A DNA stretch of 64,000 bases from a bacterium. Its GTDB lineage: Bacteria; CLD3; SB21. The notes under the pieces are model-generated. The model was not told the DNA's origin. It searched no databases and saw nothing but the letters and a program-made list of their open reading frames with translations. This document shows, one piece after another, positions 26,434 through 35,735 of this stretch. A program made the position numbers and the translations under genes. Position 1 is the first letter of the stretch, and the number at the start of each line of letters is the position of its first letter. Where the stretch lies: NCBI GenBank assembly GCA_008933615.1, contig WBUR01000015.1, positions 1-64,000 on the forward strand, written 5' to 3'.

Positions 26434-29264
26434 TATGATTCTATTAAGCTGCTCTGATTGCGTGTTAGATAAGAAGAGTTAAAGTCTGTCATACCGTTTA
26501 TCCAATATACTACGGCATACAAATTTTCAAACGTGGACTGAACCCGGAATTGCGAAAATTCTCCTTCGTCGTTCTGTCCACCCCCGCCGTTATTTGACGT
26601 GCTGTCCGCCTCTATTTTTTCACTCGGCATTTCATTATTCATTTCATCTGTACCGCTCTTAACGGCCGTGTCGATTGCTGCCGGCTCTTCCGTCGATTCT
26701 TCCTCCTCTTGAGGAATATTGACCGGCTCCGCAGGTAAAGTGTCCTGAGGAATTACGACCACTTCAGGAACAAGGTCATTATAATCAAACGGATCAATTT
26801 CCGGTTTTTCTGAAGCTTTAGCCTGGAAATATTCTTTCTCAAAGAATTGTTTTTGAGAAACCCGCATTTCCTGCATTTCTTTATCCCTGATTTCCTGTTC
26901 CTTCAGCTTAATTTCTTCTTCGATTGCCGCAATACGGCTCTCGTAATTCTTTTTTCGTGTTAACAGAATCTTGTCGATCTGAGACGCGGCGCGGGCCAGA
27001 TCTTTAATCGTTTCATTCTTAGTTGTATTGATTACGTATGTTATGTTGTTACGCCCGTAACTGGCAAAATCACCCCATACGTCCAGATCGACGTAATTTT
27101 CAATCGGATCTTCCGTATAGAGCAACACTTCATAATCACTTAACCGGTAATAGAGATCGGCTAATTTTTTTCTTTCATATTGCAGCTTGATCAGCGAAGA
27201 TTCTTTATTCTTTTCTTTGGCGGTCACCATCATATTATCTACCGTGATCAATTGATTTTGAATGAGTTCTTTTTCACGGGAAATTTTATCTTTCAGCGCG
27301 TTCAGCGACTTGTTTCTTGCGTCAATCTCACTGAGGGAGCGCGGGACTTTGTGTAATGAGAAATAACTTTGCGTTTCCACATCGGCATACGTGTCGGTAG
27401 TAGCGCCGCTAACGGAGTCCTTGCTTGATACGTACACCTGATCCAAAAACTTTTCGCCGCCGATCGCTTGGAATTCATTCAAATAGCCTGATAATTCTTT
27501 GTTCAGTTTATTAATTTCTTTTTGGTCTTTTGTTTCTTCGGCGTTCTTCAGTTGCCCTTCGGCAACTCTGATCTTACTGATTAGATTTGACATGGTTTGA
27601 TAATAGCCCGCGGAACGCGTATCAGTGGTAATGGCTTTCATAAAGCCGTTATTCGTTGTCGCCTTCGCCAGTTTATCATATAGGCGGTCGTAATTCACAA
27701 AAGCCAGACTGTCATTTCGAAGACGGGCAATCGTTCGCGCTTCGCCCAACTGGCCCAGAACTTTAAACGACGAATCACGTTCCGAAACAAACTGATCCGC
27801 TAGATATTTAGCTTCCGTTGCTCCGGCAACATAATTAAAAGCGTCCACGGCCAATAACTCGCGATCTTTATCCGACAAGGTGGGGTCCAAAACCTGAATA
27901 TTGCCAAGCAATGTTTTTGCTTCGTAATAATAATCCGATGCCGGATAGGTGCGTAATAATGAGTCCACAAAAACACGCGCGGTATCGATATCGTTATCTT
28001 TTAAGGCTGACCAGGATAAAACAAGCAAAGCGGCATCGTGGACATTCGACGCAGCAGGAATATTTTTCACATACGGATAGACTGCCTTGAGTTTTTGTCC
28101 GTTCGTAGTTAATTCAAATTTGATAAATGCAATTTTCAGCTTCGCAATGTCCTTCAGTTGTTTCTGCAGTTCAACACTGAAACCCCGGTTATTCGCCTCC
28201 AGCTTGACGACCGCTTCAAATTGTTCCAGCGCCTCAGGATACGTTTCCAAATTGGCATAGGCATGACCCATAACATACTTAGCCGGATAATAATACCGGG
28301 ACGTATTCGGGATTTTTTTCAGAATGGCAATAGACGCCGAATAATCGGATGTTTTGAAGAGCGTGAGACCGGCCAGATAAAAGGGCTGATTATAACGCAG
28401 ATCATTCTTATTGTTGGGCGTAACTTTTGACTCAAATTCTGCAAAATATTTTTGCATCCGGTTCCGGTCTGTCTGGATATAATTCATCACAACAAGATTA
28501 AAAAGGCATCTTTCGACAAACGGTGAAGACGGATAATCAGTCACGACTTTATAATAATTTTCCTCCGCATTGCCGAAATCTTTCATGCGGAAATAACTCT
28601 CGGCCAGATAAAATGTAATATCATCCAGTTCCGTAAAATAAGTCTTATAGGTAGTGAGGATGTCCTGAAATTCTATAGCGGCAACCGTATAACTGGCTTC
28701 TTTAAATCGTTTAAACGCTTGTTGTAATTGCCTCTCAAACAATGTTCTGACCTGGTCGTTTTCGCCGGATTTTAGAAGATGGTTACGAACCCCCAAAGCT
28801 TCGGCACGGGTAAGTTCATAGTCCATTCCGTACAATCTTTGGTACTCCATATGGAGTTCGTTAAGCCCCGACTGATTGGTATAACCCGGCATGAGATAGT
28901 TCTTTTTCTTCATCAGATCTAAATTATCCCGTATCGTTTTCAATCTCACACGTATGGAATCCTTCGACATGGGGAGTATAATTTTGGACTCGGATGAAGC
29001 CCTCAGTGCTTTTTTATCTTTACGGAATTTGAATTCACCGCGAATACTTGATATCAGGTCGAGCAAAATAACTTCATTATCGAGATAACGGTATGCAAAA
29101 CTCTCATCAAGACTTTGAATGTACTGACTGACGCTTGTACGGTATTCTTTGCGAATTTCTTTATCCGATTTCTGCGCGAACGTATTAGCTGTGAAAATAT
29201 GTCCCAACCCGATCAACATCGACATTGCGAAGATCCAATGGACGGGGTTTTTCGTTTTTTGCAT
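26433..29264 (-). CDS. Large periplasmic TPR protein, first gene of the ExbB/ExbD operon
   Basis: A 943-residue exported protein. The chosen start (MQKTKNPVHW) has a GAGG site six bases upstream and opens a clean signal peptide; a start 14 codons earlier lacks this. TPR repeats fill about residues 180-560 (for example FYLAESYFRMKDFGNAEENY and KYVMGHAYANLETYPEALEQF). Helical, coiled-coil-like sequence follows up to about 830 (KLKEQEIRDKEMQEMRV). A disordered Pro/Glu/Ser-rich stretch and a short conserved-looking tail (LYAVVYWINGM) complete the protein. It is coupled to the next gene by a one-base stop/start overlap, so the two TPR proteins are probably made in similar amounts and act together. 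No enzyme motif is visible. Confidence 0.78.
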   Translation of the reverse strand: MQKTKNPVHWIFAMSMLIGLGHIFTANTFAQKSDKEIRKEYRTSVSQYIQSLDESFAYRYLDNEVILLDLISSIRGEFKFRKDKKALRASSESKIILPMSKDSIRVRLKTIRDNLDLMKKKNYLMPGYTNQSGLNELHMEYQRLYGMDYELTRAEALGVRNHLLKSGENDQVRTLFERQLQQAFKRFKEASYTVAAIEFQDILTTYKTYFTELDDITFYLAESYFRMKDFGNAEENYYKVVTDYPSSPFVERCLFNLVVMNYIQTDRNRMQKYFAEFESKVTPNNKNDLRYNQPFYLAGLTLFKTSDYSASIAILKKIPNTSRYYYPAKYVMGHAYANLETYPEALEQFEAVVKLEANNRGFSVELQKQLKDIAKLKIAFIKFELTTNGQKLKAVYPYVKNIPAASNVHDAALLVLSWSALKDNDIDTARVFVDSLLRTYPASDYYYEAKTLLGNIQVLDPTLSDKDRELLAVDAFNYVAGATEAKYLADQFVSERDSSFKVLGQLGEARTIARLRNDSLAFVNYDRLYDKLAKATTNNGFMKAITTDTRSAGYYQTMSNLISKIRVAEGQLKNAEETKDQKEINKLNKELSGYLNEFQAIGGEKFLDQVYVSSKDSVSGATTDTYADVETQSYFSLHKVPRSLSEIDARNKSLNALKDKISREKELIQNQLITVDNMMVTAKEKNKESSLIKLQYERKKLADLYYRLSDYEVLLYTEDPIENYVDLDVWGDFASYGRNNITYVINTTKNETIKDLARAASQIDKILLTRKKNYESRIAAIEEEIKLKEQEIRDKEMQEMRVSQKQFFEKEYFQAKASEKPEIDPFDYNDLVPEVVVIPQDTLPAEPVNIPQEEEESTEEPAAIDTAVKSGTDEMNNEMPSEKIEADSTSNNGGGGQNDEGEFSQFRVQSTFENLYAVVYWINGMTDFNSSYLTRNQSSLIES

Positions 29265-29379
29265 AGATAGCCTCAAAGATTCGTTTTGTGTTGAAAACAC
29301 AGACACTTCATGGAGTCTGACAGCAGCCCACCGAGCATGAAAAAGACAGATATGATAAGTCGTTTATTTAATCAAAACG

Positions 29380-29408
29380 AATTTAGTTTTTTTTAAATAT
29401 GAAGTCAA
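29380..29408 (-). promoter_or_regulatory. Sigma-70-like promoter of the TPR-ExbB-ExbD operon
   Basis: On the minus strand TTGACT (29403-29408) and TAAATT (29380-29385) are exactly 17 bases apart, matching five and four of six consensus bases. It lies about 115 bases before the chosen start of the first operon gene, in an AT-rich stretch. No other strong promoter-like pair was noticed in this gap. Confidence 0.5.
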
Positions 29409-29463
29409 GTTAAATTTAGGTTTAGTATAAAATTAACTATCGGAGGAAATAGCCAAACCAAGC

Positions 29464-30045
29464 TTAATTTATCTCTGTCCATTTGCTCGTTGCCAAAGCA
29501 GGGGTGTAAGAACCCAGAAATTCAAATACCGATTCACATGATTCCGCAACAAAATACATATTGCGGTGGTCTTCCTTTGCAAAGCGCCCGTCATACAGTA
29601 ATTCAAAAAAAGCGGCGAGCGGATCAAAAAAGCCGTTTATATTCAGCAAAATGACCGGTTTGGTATGCGACCGCAGTTGCTTCAGGGTTAGCACTTCCAA
29701 TATTTCTTCTAAAGTTCCAAACCCGCCCGGCATTGCAATAAAGGCATCCGCGCGATTTTCCATGATCTTCTTGCGCTCCCGCAGGTCCGTGGTCACGATC
29801 AGTTCATTCGACGCCTCATAGGCAATGCCTCTATTGTGCATGAATTCCGGTATGACCCCTGTGACTTTACCTCCATGGGAATGAACGGCGCGCGCGATGG
29901 CTCCCATCATACCGACATTACTTCCGCCGAATACAAGATCGTAACCGTTCTTTACCATCAACGCCCCCATGTCATGGGCGGCCTTGTAGTAAGAGTCTTC
30001 AAGCGCATCGCTGGACGAACAATACACCGTTATCTTTTTATTCAC
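29464..30045 (-). CDS. LOG family protein (nucleoside 5'-monophosphate phosphoribohydrolase)
   Basis: A 193-residue Rossmann-fold enzyme of the LOG/TIGR00730 family. Members cut the base from nucleoside or cytokinin-riboside 5'-monophosphates; in many bacteria the true substrate is uncertain. The family signature MPGGFGTLEEI is complete, with the N-terminal GGSNVGMMGAIARA phosphate loop. Length is normal. The start is GTG at 30045, eight bases inside the end of the agmatinase-like gene, so translation is probably coupled. No good ribosome site is visible. Confidence 0.88.
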   Translation of the reverse strand: MNKKITVYCSSSDALEDSYYKAAHDMGALMVKNGYDLVFGGSNVGMMGAIARAVHSHGGKVTGVIPEFMHNRGIAYEASNELIVTTDLRERKKIMENRADAFIAMPGGFGTLEEILEVLTLKQLRSHTKPVILLNINGFFDPLAAFFELLYDGRFAKEDHRNMYFVAESCESVFEFLGSYTPALATSKWTEIN

Positions 30046-30925
30046 TTTGTTTTTTCTTAATTATATAACCCATAAGGCGGTAAGCCAACTTTGCCATATT
30101 GTAATCGGATATCGGGGACGTTTTCGTAGGAGCAAGTTCAACTATGTCAAAACCGATCACCGTTTTTTGTTCGCTGACCTTTCGAAGAAATTCCAGCGTA
30201 TCAAACCATCCCAAACCGCCCGGCTCAGGGGTTCCCGTCGCCGGGATTATGCTCGGATCAAATCCGTCGCAGTCGATCGTGATATATACTTTGTCTTTCA
30301 GTTTGCCGATTGCTTTTTCCATCCAATGGGTTTGATTATAAATATCTTTTGCATAAAACGTATCAATATTATGTTTCAAGATCAGTTGCCGCTCTTCCAT
30401 GCACTGCGCACGAATGCCAATTTGCACGATGTTTCTATTAAAATCCCAGATGCGTTTCATAACGCAAGCGTGGCTGAACGGCGTTCCGCTATAGGTTTCC
30501 CGCAGATCCGAATGGGCATCCAGTTGCAGCACTGAAAAGCCGTCCCCCAACCGAGCATGAAACGCCCTCGTTATCGGCCCGGTCACGGTATGCTCGCCGC
30601 CAAAACAAACCGGAATCTTTTTATCATCGAGAATTTTGCCGACCGATTTTTCGATCAAATGCAACGCTTTGGACCCCTTGAGAGATTTAAACGAAATCGG
30701 TTTCAATGTAGCCACACCAAAATTATAAATCGAATCCTGATCCAATTCCTCGTCATAAAACTCCACCAGTTGTGATGCCGCAATGATCGCGGAAGGCCCC
30801 TTACGCGTACCTTTGCCGTAGCTGGTCGTAGCCTCGTACGGCACGGGAAGCACCGCAAAATTAGAGGTTGCATAATCGCAATATTTTTTTTCGATACCCA
30901 AAAAATTGTTCGGAACTTTCTCCAC
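30038..30925 (-). CDS. speB: Agmatinase / ureohydrolase (arginase family)
   Basis: A 295-residue ureohydrolase. Agmatinases turn agmatine into putrescine and urea with two manganese ions. All metal ligands are visible: GGEHT, LDAHSDLR and TIDCDGFDPS. The GVATLKP and FDIVELAP segments are also typical. Substrate (agmatine, arginine or a relative) cannot be fixed from motifs alone, so the gene symbol is tentative. It sits 21 bases after the GH57 gene and overlaps the LOG gene by eight bases. No arginine decarboxylase is nearby. Confidence 0.83.
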   Translation of the reverse strand: MEKVPNNFLGIEKKYCDYATSNFAVLPVPYEATTSYGKGTRKGPSAIIAASQLVEFYDEELDQDSIYNFGVATLKPISFKSLKGSKALHLIEKSVGKILDDKKIPVCFGGEHTVTGPITRAFHARLGDGFSVLQLDAHSDLRETYSGTPFSHACVMKRIWDFNRNIVQIGIRAQCMEERQLILKHNIDTFYAKDIYNQTHWMEKAIGKLKDKVYITIDCDGFDPSIIPATGTPEPGGLGWFDTLEFLRKVSEQKTVIGFDIVELAPTKTSPISDYNMAKLAYRLMGYIIKKKQSE

Positions 30926-30946
30926 GTTCGATTCTCCTTTTTTGTA

Positions 30947-33085
30947 TTACACAGACCATAAATATTTATCCGAAGACTCATCCGGAATGGGTATGACCAA
31001 AGGCTTACGCGACGGACGCCGCACGATCTCGCGGTCGTTTTCATACACTGAGACGGATAACTGAAAAGAGTCGCCGGGCTTCAGGCCAAGACTCTCCATG
31101 GAAATCTCCGATTCAAATATCCGGCCAAATTTGTGCCGGCATTCGATCCGGCGATGATCTGCCGCCTCAAAAGATGCGGCTGAAAAAATCAATGTCGTAA
31201 TGGATACAAATTCAAATTGCAAAGAATACCTGCCATCACGTTTGAATTTTTCAGTTACCTCGTCAAAAAAATCGACGCGTAAATAAACCGACTTTTCATC
31301 AAATCCGTAGTACACTTTTTTGAACCAGGGGTCGGAAACATGCATAGTGTCGCCGTCCAAATGCGCCTCATAAAACCCCGCATCAATCCATTCGTAAAAG
31401 TGGCTGACACGTCCGTCAATTTTCGGTTTGATATAGGAAGTAGGCAGTGTCATCACGGCTCCAGCCGACTGCAGCGCCATAATAGGCATGGCCAGGTACG
31501 ACGGCGGAGAAACATGCAGGAGGTCATATACGCGCATCAAATGATATCGAAACAACGCGTCAAATTCAAACTTATTATCTGCCTGATGATCGTCCCCGAA
31601 CCACCAAAACCAGTCGCTTCCCTCCGCGAGATATATTTCTTCCCATGCCGCCTCGATCGTTTCTTTTGAAAAATTTGCTTTGGATTTTTCAACTAAAAAA
31701 TCACGCGTTGCTTTAACATATTTCCATGCCGTATTTTTTTCTTTATGGCTTCCGATCCAGATGTCGAAATTGTGGCTGATCCAGGAGCCCGGGTGTAAAC
31801 GTGTAACAAGCGGGAAATGAATATTCTCCGTATCCGCCCGTTTTAAAAAATCGCCGATTGCCACAGACCGAATGGTACGGCTTTCGGATAATTTACTATA
31901 CAAGTGCTTGAGAAAGTCGGCTCCGTTATCCCGGTAGAACTCCCAGCAATTTTCTCCGTCTAAAATAACATTTAATAAACAACCGCCGGGGTTTATATTT
32001 TTTTCCAGGAGTTTTTTGCGGACTTTATCAACGCGTGAAATAAAATCATTAGCCGCATCTTCGGATTTCATTTCCGAATATGCAAACCCGATCGCGTCGG
32101 ATAACCCGTGATCACGAAAAACTAAAAACAGTTTCTTTCCATCCCGTTCCCACACGTGGGGCAAACAAATATTTTTTTCGGGATCGTCCACATCGGAATT
32201 TTCTAGTATCTCCTGATCGGTAGCTAACCATTCAAAATCTGATGCGGCGACCCTTTGCAATGCCTCGTCGCTCACGCCGCCTTCGGAAGGCCACATGCCG
32301 GTTGGCTTAAATCCGAATAGTTTATCAAAATAAGACACCGATTTCTGTATTTGTTTTTCAGCGTCTTCCGGGTGTTTGAAGAGAAAAGAGGAATCCGGGC
32401 TCTCTTTCACAGAATGGTTTGCAACGTCCGAATTACATAATAGAGGAAGAATGGGATGATAAAACGGCGTAACCGATAACTCGATCTTGTTTTCCTTTAC
32501 CAATCTTTGATACAGGGGTATGACCTCTCCCATAATACGGTAATGCCCGTCTATGACGTCCTTTTTATCCTTATCGGAAAAATGACTCCCTTTTTTTAAA
32601 AGAGACTTAAAAGGATCCTGCTTTTTCCAGTATTCACCGACCCAACACAAATTGTACCAAACCTGCAGGTCGGTAAAATCCTGTAAAGAAAGTATTTCTT
32701 TTTTTTCTTTTTTGGTTAAAAGTTCGTGGTATCGCTTGTGCGGAAAAATCAGTCGTTTATGATTGGCAAGAAAAAAAGTCTTAAGTATACTCTCTTTATC
32801 CGTTTCCGTAAGTTCTGACGATTTAATCCGCGTTAACTGAATTACGCGATCCTCAGCCTTTTGGTGTACGTAATCCTCCAGTTGCACGAGTAAGGAAGGA
32901 ACGAGATTAAAGTTTTGTTTTAGATTGGGGAAGTCATCCATCCATCGCGGCAGATCAAAATAATCTTTTACGGCATGCAATCGAACCCACGGCATCTGGT
33001 AGATACTTTTCCCGTTCGCCTGAATGATCTTGTAATACGGCTGATGTTGATGCCAGAGGAAAGAGATATTGAGTTTGGAGTCCAT
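30947..33085 (-). CDS. Glycoside hydrolase family 57 protein (alpha-amylase/pullulanase type)
   Basis: A 712-residue cytoplasmic enzyme with no signal peptide. The GH57 N-terminal motif HQHQPYY starts at about residue 12. The WPSEGGVSDE region near residues 260-270 and the WLATDQE region are further family blocks, and INPGGCLLNVILDGENCW near 380 carries the candidate catalytic aspartate. A helical and then beta-rich C-terminal part follows (about 590-712). GH57 enzymes act on glycogen, starch or related alpha-glucans as amylases, amylopullulanases or transferases; the specificity is not visible. It probably works on storage glycogen. It is cotranscribed with the agmatinase and LOG genes. Confidence 0.87.
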   Translation of the reverse strand: MDSKLNISFLWHQHQPYYKIIQANGKSIYQMPWVRLHAVKDYFDLPRWMDDFPNLKQNFNLVPSLLVQLEDYVHQKAEDRVIQLTRIKSSELTETDKESILKTFFLANHKRLIFPHKRYHELLTKKEKKEILSLQDFTDLQVWYNLCWVGEYWKKQDPFKSLLKKGSHFSDKDKKDVIDGHYRIMGEVIPLYQRLVKENKIELSVTPFYHPILPLLCNSDVANHSVKESPDSSFLFKHPEDAEKQIQKSVSYFDKLFGFKPTGMWPSEGGVSDEALQRVAASDFEWLATDQEILENSDVDDPEKNICLPHVWERDGKKLFLVFRDHGLSDAIGFAYSEMKSEDAANDFISRVDKVRKKLLEKNINPGGCLLNVILDGENCWEFYRDNGADFLKHLYSKLSESRTIRSVAIGDFLKRADTENIHFPLVTRLHPGSWISHNFDIWIGSHKEKNTAWKYVKATRDFLVEKSKANFSKETIEAAWEEIYLAEGSDWFWWFGDDHQADNKFEFDALFRYHLMRVYDLLHVSPPSYLAMPIMALQSAGAVMTLPTSYIKPKIDGRVSHFYEWIDAGFYEAHLDGDTMHVSDPWFKKVYYGFDEKSVYLRVDFFDEVTEKFKRDGRYSLQFEFVSITTLIFSAASFEAADHRRIECRHKFGRIFESEISMESLGLKPGDSFQLSVSVYENDREIVRRPSRKPLVIPIPDESSDKYLWSV

Positions 33086-33167
33086 CGGTAAAAAATTACA
33101 AATAAAAAATGGATTATCAAATACAAAGTATTCAATAATCCATATTTGTGAAAATAATTGTTTCTGT

Positions 33168-33842
33168 TTATGAGCCTAACTCTTCCAATGCAGATTTGGC
33201 TTCACGAGACAGGCTGGTCTCCGGAAACTCTTTCACAATGCGTCCATACCACGTTTTTGCATTATCCGACTGATTCATCACGCGATAGGCTCTCGCGAGG
33301 CTCATCATGATCTCGGCTTTATTATAATTTTCCGAATATTTTTTTAATGTTTTTTCGTACTGATCAACGGCTTCCTGATATTTATTTAATCCTTCGTAGC
33401 AGGCCGCTATGCCAAGCATCGAAGAAACGGTGAATACCTCGTTATCGCTGTAATCATCTATGTATTTCTCATAATTCGTCAAGGCAAAATCGTACTGATC
33501 GGTATTAAAATAAGAATTGGCCAGGTAATACGTTCCGGCACTGCCTCCTGTAGTTCCCTCATATTCCGTACAAAATTTTTCAAGCCGGCGAATGGCTTCG
33601 CGATAATCTCCGGAGAAATAGATCTGCTCTGCGGATACCAGTTTATTAATGGATTCTTCATTTTGGGACTTGTGGTAGGTCACATACGCGTAAATAATCA
33701 CGGCAACAGCCACAACGGCCATAGCAATCCGCGTAATGGTTTGACGGTTAGCCTGTGTAAAGTCCGACACCGTTGCAATTTTGTTCAATAGCGGATCCTG
33801 ATGAAGTTCTTTACGCGAAATTTTTTTTCTGGGCGTTAACAT
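33168..33842 (-). CDS. Membrane-anchored TPR protein
   Basis: A 224-residue protein with a short basic cytoplasmic N-terminus, one membrane helix (ITRIAMAVVAVAVIIYAYVTY, about residues 38-58) and a periplasmic part of four to five TPR repeats (YFSGDYREAIRRLEKF, YLANSYFNTDQYDFALTNYE, SLARAYRVMNQSDNAKTWY). This resembles the YfgM/CpoB type of inner-membrane TPR protein linked to envelope folding or division. The exact partner is unknown. It lies between tRNA-Arg and the GH57 gene, with about 80 bases to the latter. Confidence 0.75.
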   Translation of the reverse strand: MLTPRKKISRKELHQDPLLNKIATVSDFTQANRQTITRIAMAVVAVAVIIYAYVTYHKSQNEESINKLVSAEQIYFSGDYREAIRRLEKFCTEYEGTTGGSAGTYYLANSYFNTDQYDFALTNYEKYIDDYSDNEVFTVSSMLGIAACYEGLNKYQEAVDQYEKTLKKYSENYNKAEIMMSLARAYRVMNQSDNAKTWYGRIVKEFPETSLSREAKSALEELGS

Positions 33843-33887
33843 TCCTCTTCATGCTCCTTCAATAAAAAATGGTCGACGATAACCTTG

Positions 33888-33961
33888 TGCCCTTGGCGCG
33901 ACTTGAACGCACGACCAACAGTTTAGGAAACTGCTGCTCTATCCAACTGAGCTACAAGGGC
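33888..33961 (-). tRNA. tRNA-Arg (anticodon CCT)
   Basis: A complete cloverleaf reads on the minus strand: acceptor gcccttg pairs with caagggc, the D arm has agctcagttggatagagc, the anticodon loop is ttcctaa (anticodon CCT, arginine AGG), and the T arm has gttcaag. No CCA is encoded; it must be added by the tRNA nucleotidyltransferase. Confidence 0.93.
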
Positions 33962-34024
33962 GTTCATAAAAAATGCTGGCAAATGTAGGCCTTCGAGTAA
34001 GAAAATGCAAGTAGAAATAAAAAA

Positions 34025-34588
34025 TTATTTGCTCACAATCACTTTGGCGTGGCGTATGACTTTATCGTATAAATAATAGCCTTTTTCGTGCTCGTCTACG
34101 ACCGTATTGGGCTCCGTGTCCGGGGCATCTATCTGTATCAGGGCATCGTGAAGATTCACATCCAACGGCATACCGATCGACTCTATGGCTTTTAGTCCTT
34201 TTGCCTCCAGCGTTTTTACGATTTTTTTATAGATAAACTCAACGCCCTGCACAAATTGCTGCACCTTCGCGTCGTCTGATGTAATTTCTTTTGATACTTT
34301 GATCGCGCGTTCCATGTCGTCGATCACCGGCAATAGTTCCAATATTAATTTTTCATTGGCTGCTTGCATAAACTGGCTCATGTCGCGCTGCGATCGTTTT
34401 TTATAATTGTCAAATTCAGCCAACGTGCGCAGCAGCTGGTCTTTAAGCGCATCCGCTTCCGATGGCGTTTCCGATTTTTGGCCAATGGAAATTGAATTTT
34501 CTTCGCCTTCCAACTTCTCTTCCGTCAGAGCTAATTCCTCGGTAGTAATTTCTTTCTCCTTCTCATTGATGTTCATTTCATCTGTCAT
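34025..34588 (-). CDS. grpE: Co-chaperone GrpE (DnaK nucleotide exchange factor)
   Basis: GrpE speeds ADP release from DnaK and acts as a heat sensor. The 187-residue length is normal. An acidic, disordered N-terminus (about 1-45) is followed by the long coiled-coil helix (DQLLRTLAEFDNYKKRSQRD) and the C-terminal beta domain with GLKAIESIGMPLDVNLHDAL and the closing VIRHAKVIVSK. It lies 21 bases after hrcA, the usual hrcA-grpE order, but no dnaK or dnaJ follows; a tRNA gene comes next. Confidence 0.95.
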   Translation of the reverse strand: MTDEMNINEKEKEITTEELALTEEKLEGEENSISIGQKSETPSEADALKDQLLRTLAEFDNYKKRSQRDMSQFMQAANEKLILELLPVIDDMERAIKVSKEITSDDAKVQQFVQGVEFIYKKIVKTLEAKGLKAIESIGMPLDVNLHDALIQIDAPDTEPNTVVDEHEKGYYLYDKVIRHAKVIVSK

Positions 34589-34609
34589 GATACAATATCC
34601 TCATCTATT

Positions 34610-35671
34610 CTAATCGTTATTTAACGCTTCATCCAGCAAGTTCGCCGTGTGCCGCACCAGCGGAATAATTTTTCCATAGGGCATACGTTTAGGGCCGATC
34701 ACGCCTACCGTACCCGTCACGTCTCCAAGCCGGTAATTGGCTTTGACAATGCTGCACCCGTTCATATCCTTAATGTCGTTTTCACCACCGATCGTTACAG
34801 CCACGCCGCCGCCTTCGATTTGTTCGCTTAACAGGTCAACAAATCTGCTCTTTTCTTCAAGCATCCGTATAATCGCAAACGGATCATTGCTCTCGGAAAA
34901 ATCAGGTTTCGACAAAATATTATTTGCTCCGGCAAACGTCAGCAGGTTCTTATCGTCAAAATTGAACAGTTGATCCGATGAACTTAAAAAAACGCGATAA
35001 AAATGACGCCGCTGCGTATCGGTAAATGACAAATCCTTCAAGCGATCAGCGATGGTCTTACGAATTTCCGCGACGGTCAATCCGCTCAGGCGCTCATTCA
35101 GTACCTGTTCGATCTTGGGCAATTCTCCGTGCTCGAGATTCGATTCTACTTCCAGAATCACGTTTTTTACGAAGCCGGACCTTAAACTGAGTTCGATCAA
35201 TATCCGGCCAACTGCGATCGGAATCAGATTCAATTTTTCAAAAATACAAAGATTAAAACGCGGCGAAAGAATGATTCCTAATTCATTAGAAATATCTGCG
35301 AGCGCTTTGGATGAAAAAAATAAAACATCGTCAACGCCTTTGGCTATCTGTGATATTTTGTGCGTGATCTCGCGAATAGCGGATGACAGAATTGTTTTTT
35401 CCTGAACCGATAACTCCTCCAGATCAACCATGTCGTTGACATAGGCACGATAACCCTTATCCGTCGGAACGCGGCCGGCGGACGTGTGCGGATGCCGGAG
35501 ATACCCTTGTTCTTCCAACTCACTCATAATATTCCGAATGGTCGCAGCGCTAATATCCATAGGCAATTGTTTGGAAATAAATCCGGAACCAATGGGGTTG
35601 CCCGTGTCAATAAATAACCGCACCACATATTTCAGAATAAGTTTTTCTCTGTCTTTTTTGTTCTGGCTCAT
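34610..35671 (-). CDS. hrcA: Heat-inducible transcription repressor HrcA
   Basis: HrcA represses heat-shock genes by binding CIRCE operators (inverted TTAGCACTC). The N-terminal winged-helix domain is clear: VRLFIDTGNPIGSGFISKQL and SAATIRNIMSELEEQGYLRH, then PHTSAGRVPTDKGYRAYV. The C-terminal GAF-like domain ends with GVIGPKRMPYGKIIPLVRHT. Length (353) is typical. I could not find a CIRCE repeat in the 64 bases upstream, so self-regulation is not evident here. It is followed closely by grpE. Confidence 0.95.
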   Translation of the reverse strand: MSQNKKDREKLILKYVVRLFIDTGNPIGSGFISKQLPMDISAATIRNIMSELEEQGYLRHPHTSAGRVPTDKGYRAYVNDMVDLEELSVQEKTILSSAIREITHKISQIAKGVDDVLFFSSKALADISNELGIILSPRFNLCIFEKLNLIPIAVGRILIELSLRSGFVKNVILEVESNLEHGELPKIEQVLNERLSGLTVAEIRKTIADRLKDLSFTDTQRRHFYRVFLSSSDQLFNFDDKNLLTFAGANNILSKPDFSESNDPFAIIRMLEEKSRFVDLLSEQIEGGGVAVTIGGENDIKDMNGCSIVKANYRLGDVTGTVGVIGPKRMPYGKIIPLVRHTANLLDEALNND

Positions 35672-35735
35672 GAAATTTTTTCAAAAAATAACAAAATACT
35701 GCCGCCAAAATTCGATAGGTTTTATGGATTCCGGT

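Noticed and set aside
35672-35735. Possible CIRCE heat-shock operator before hrcA
   Set aside because: No TTAGCACTC/GAGTGCTAA inverted repeat is present in this gap.
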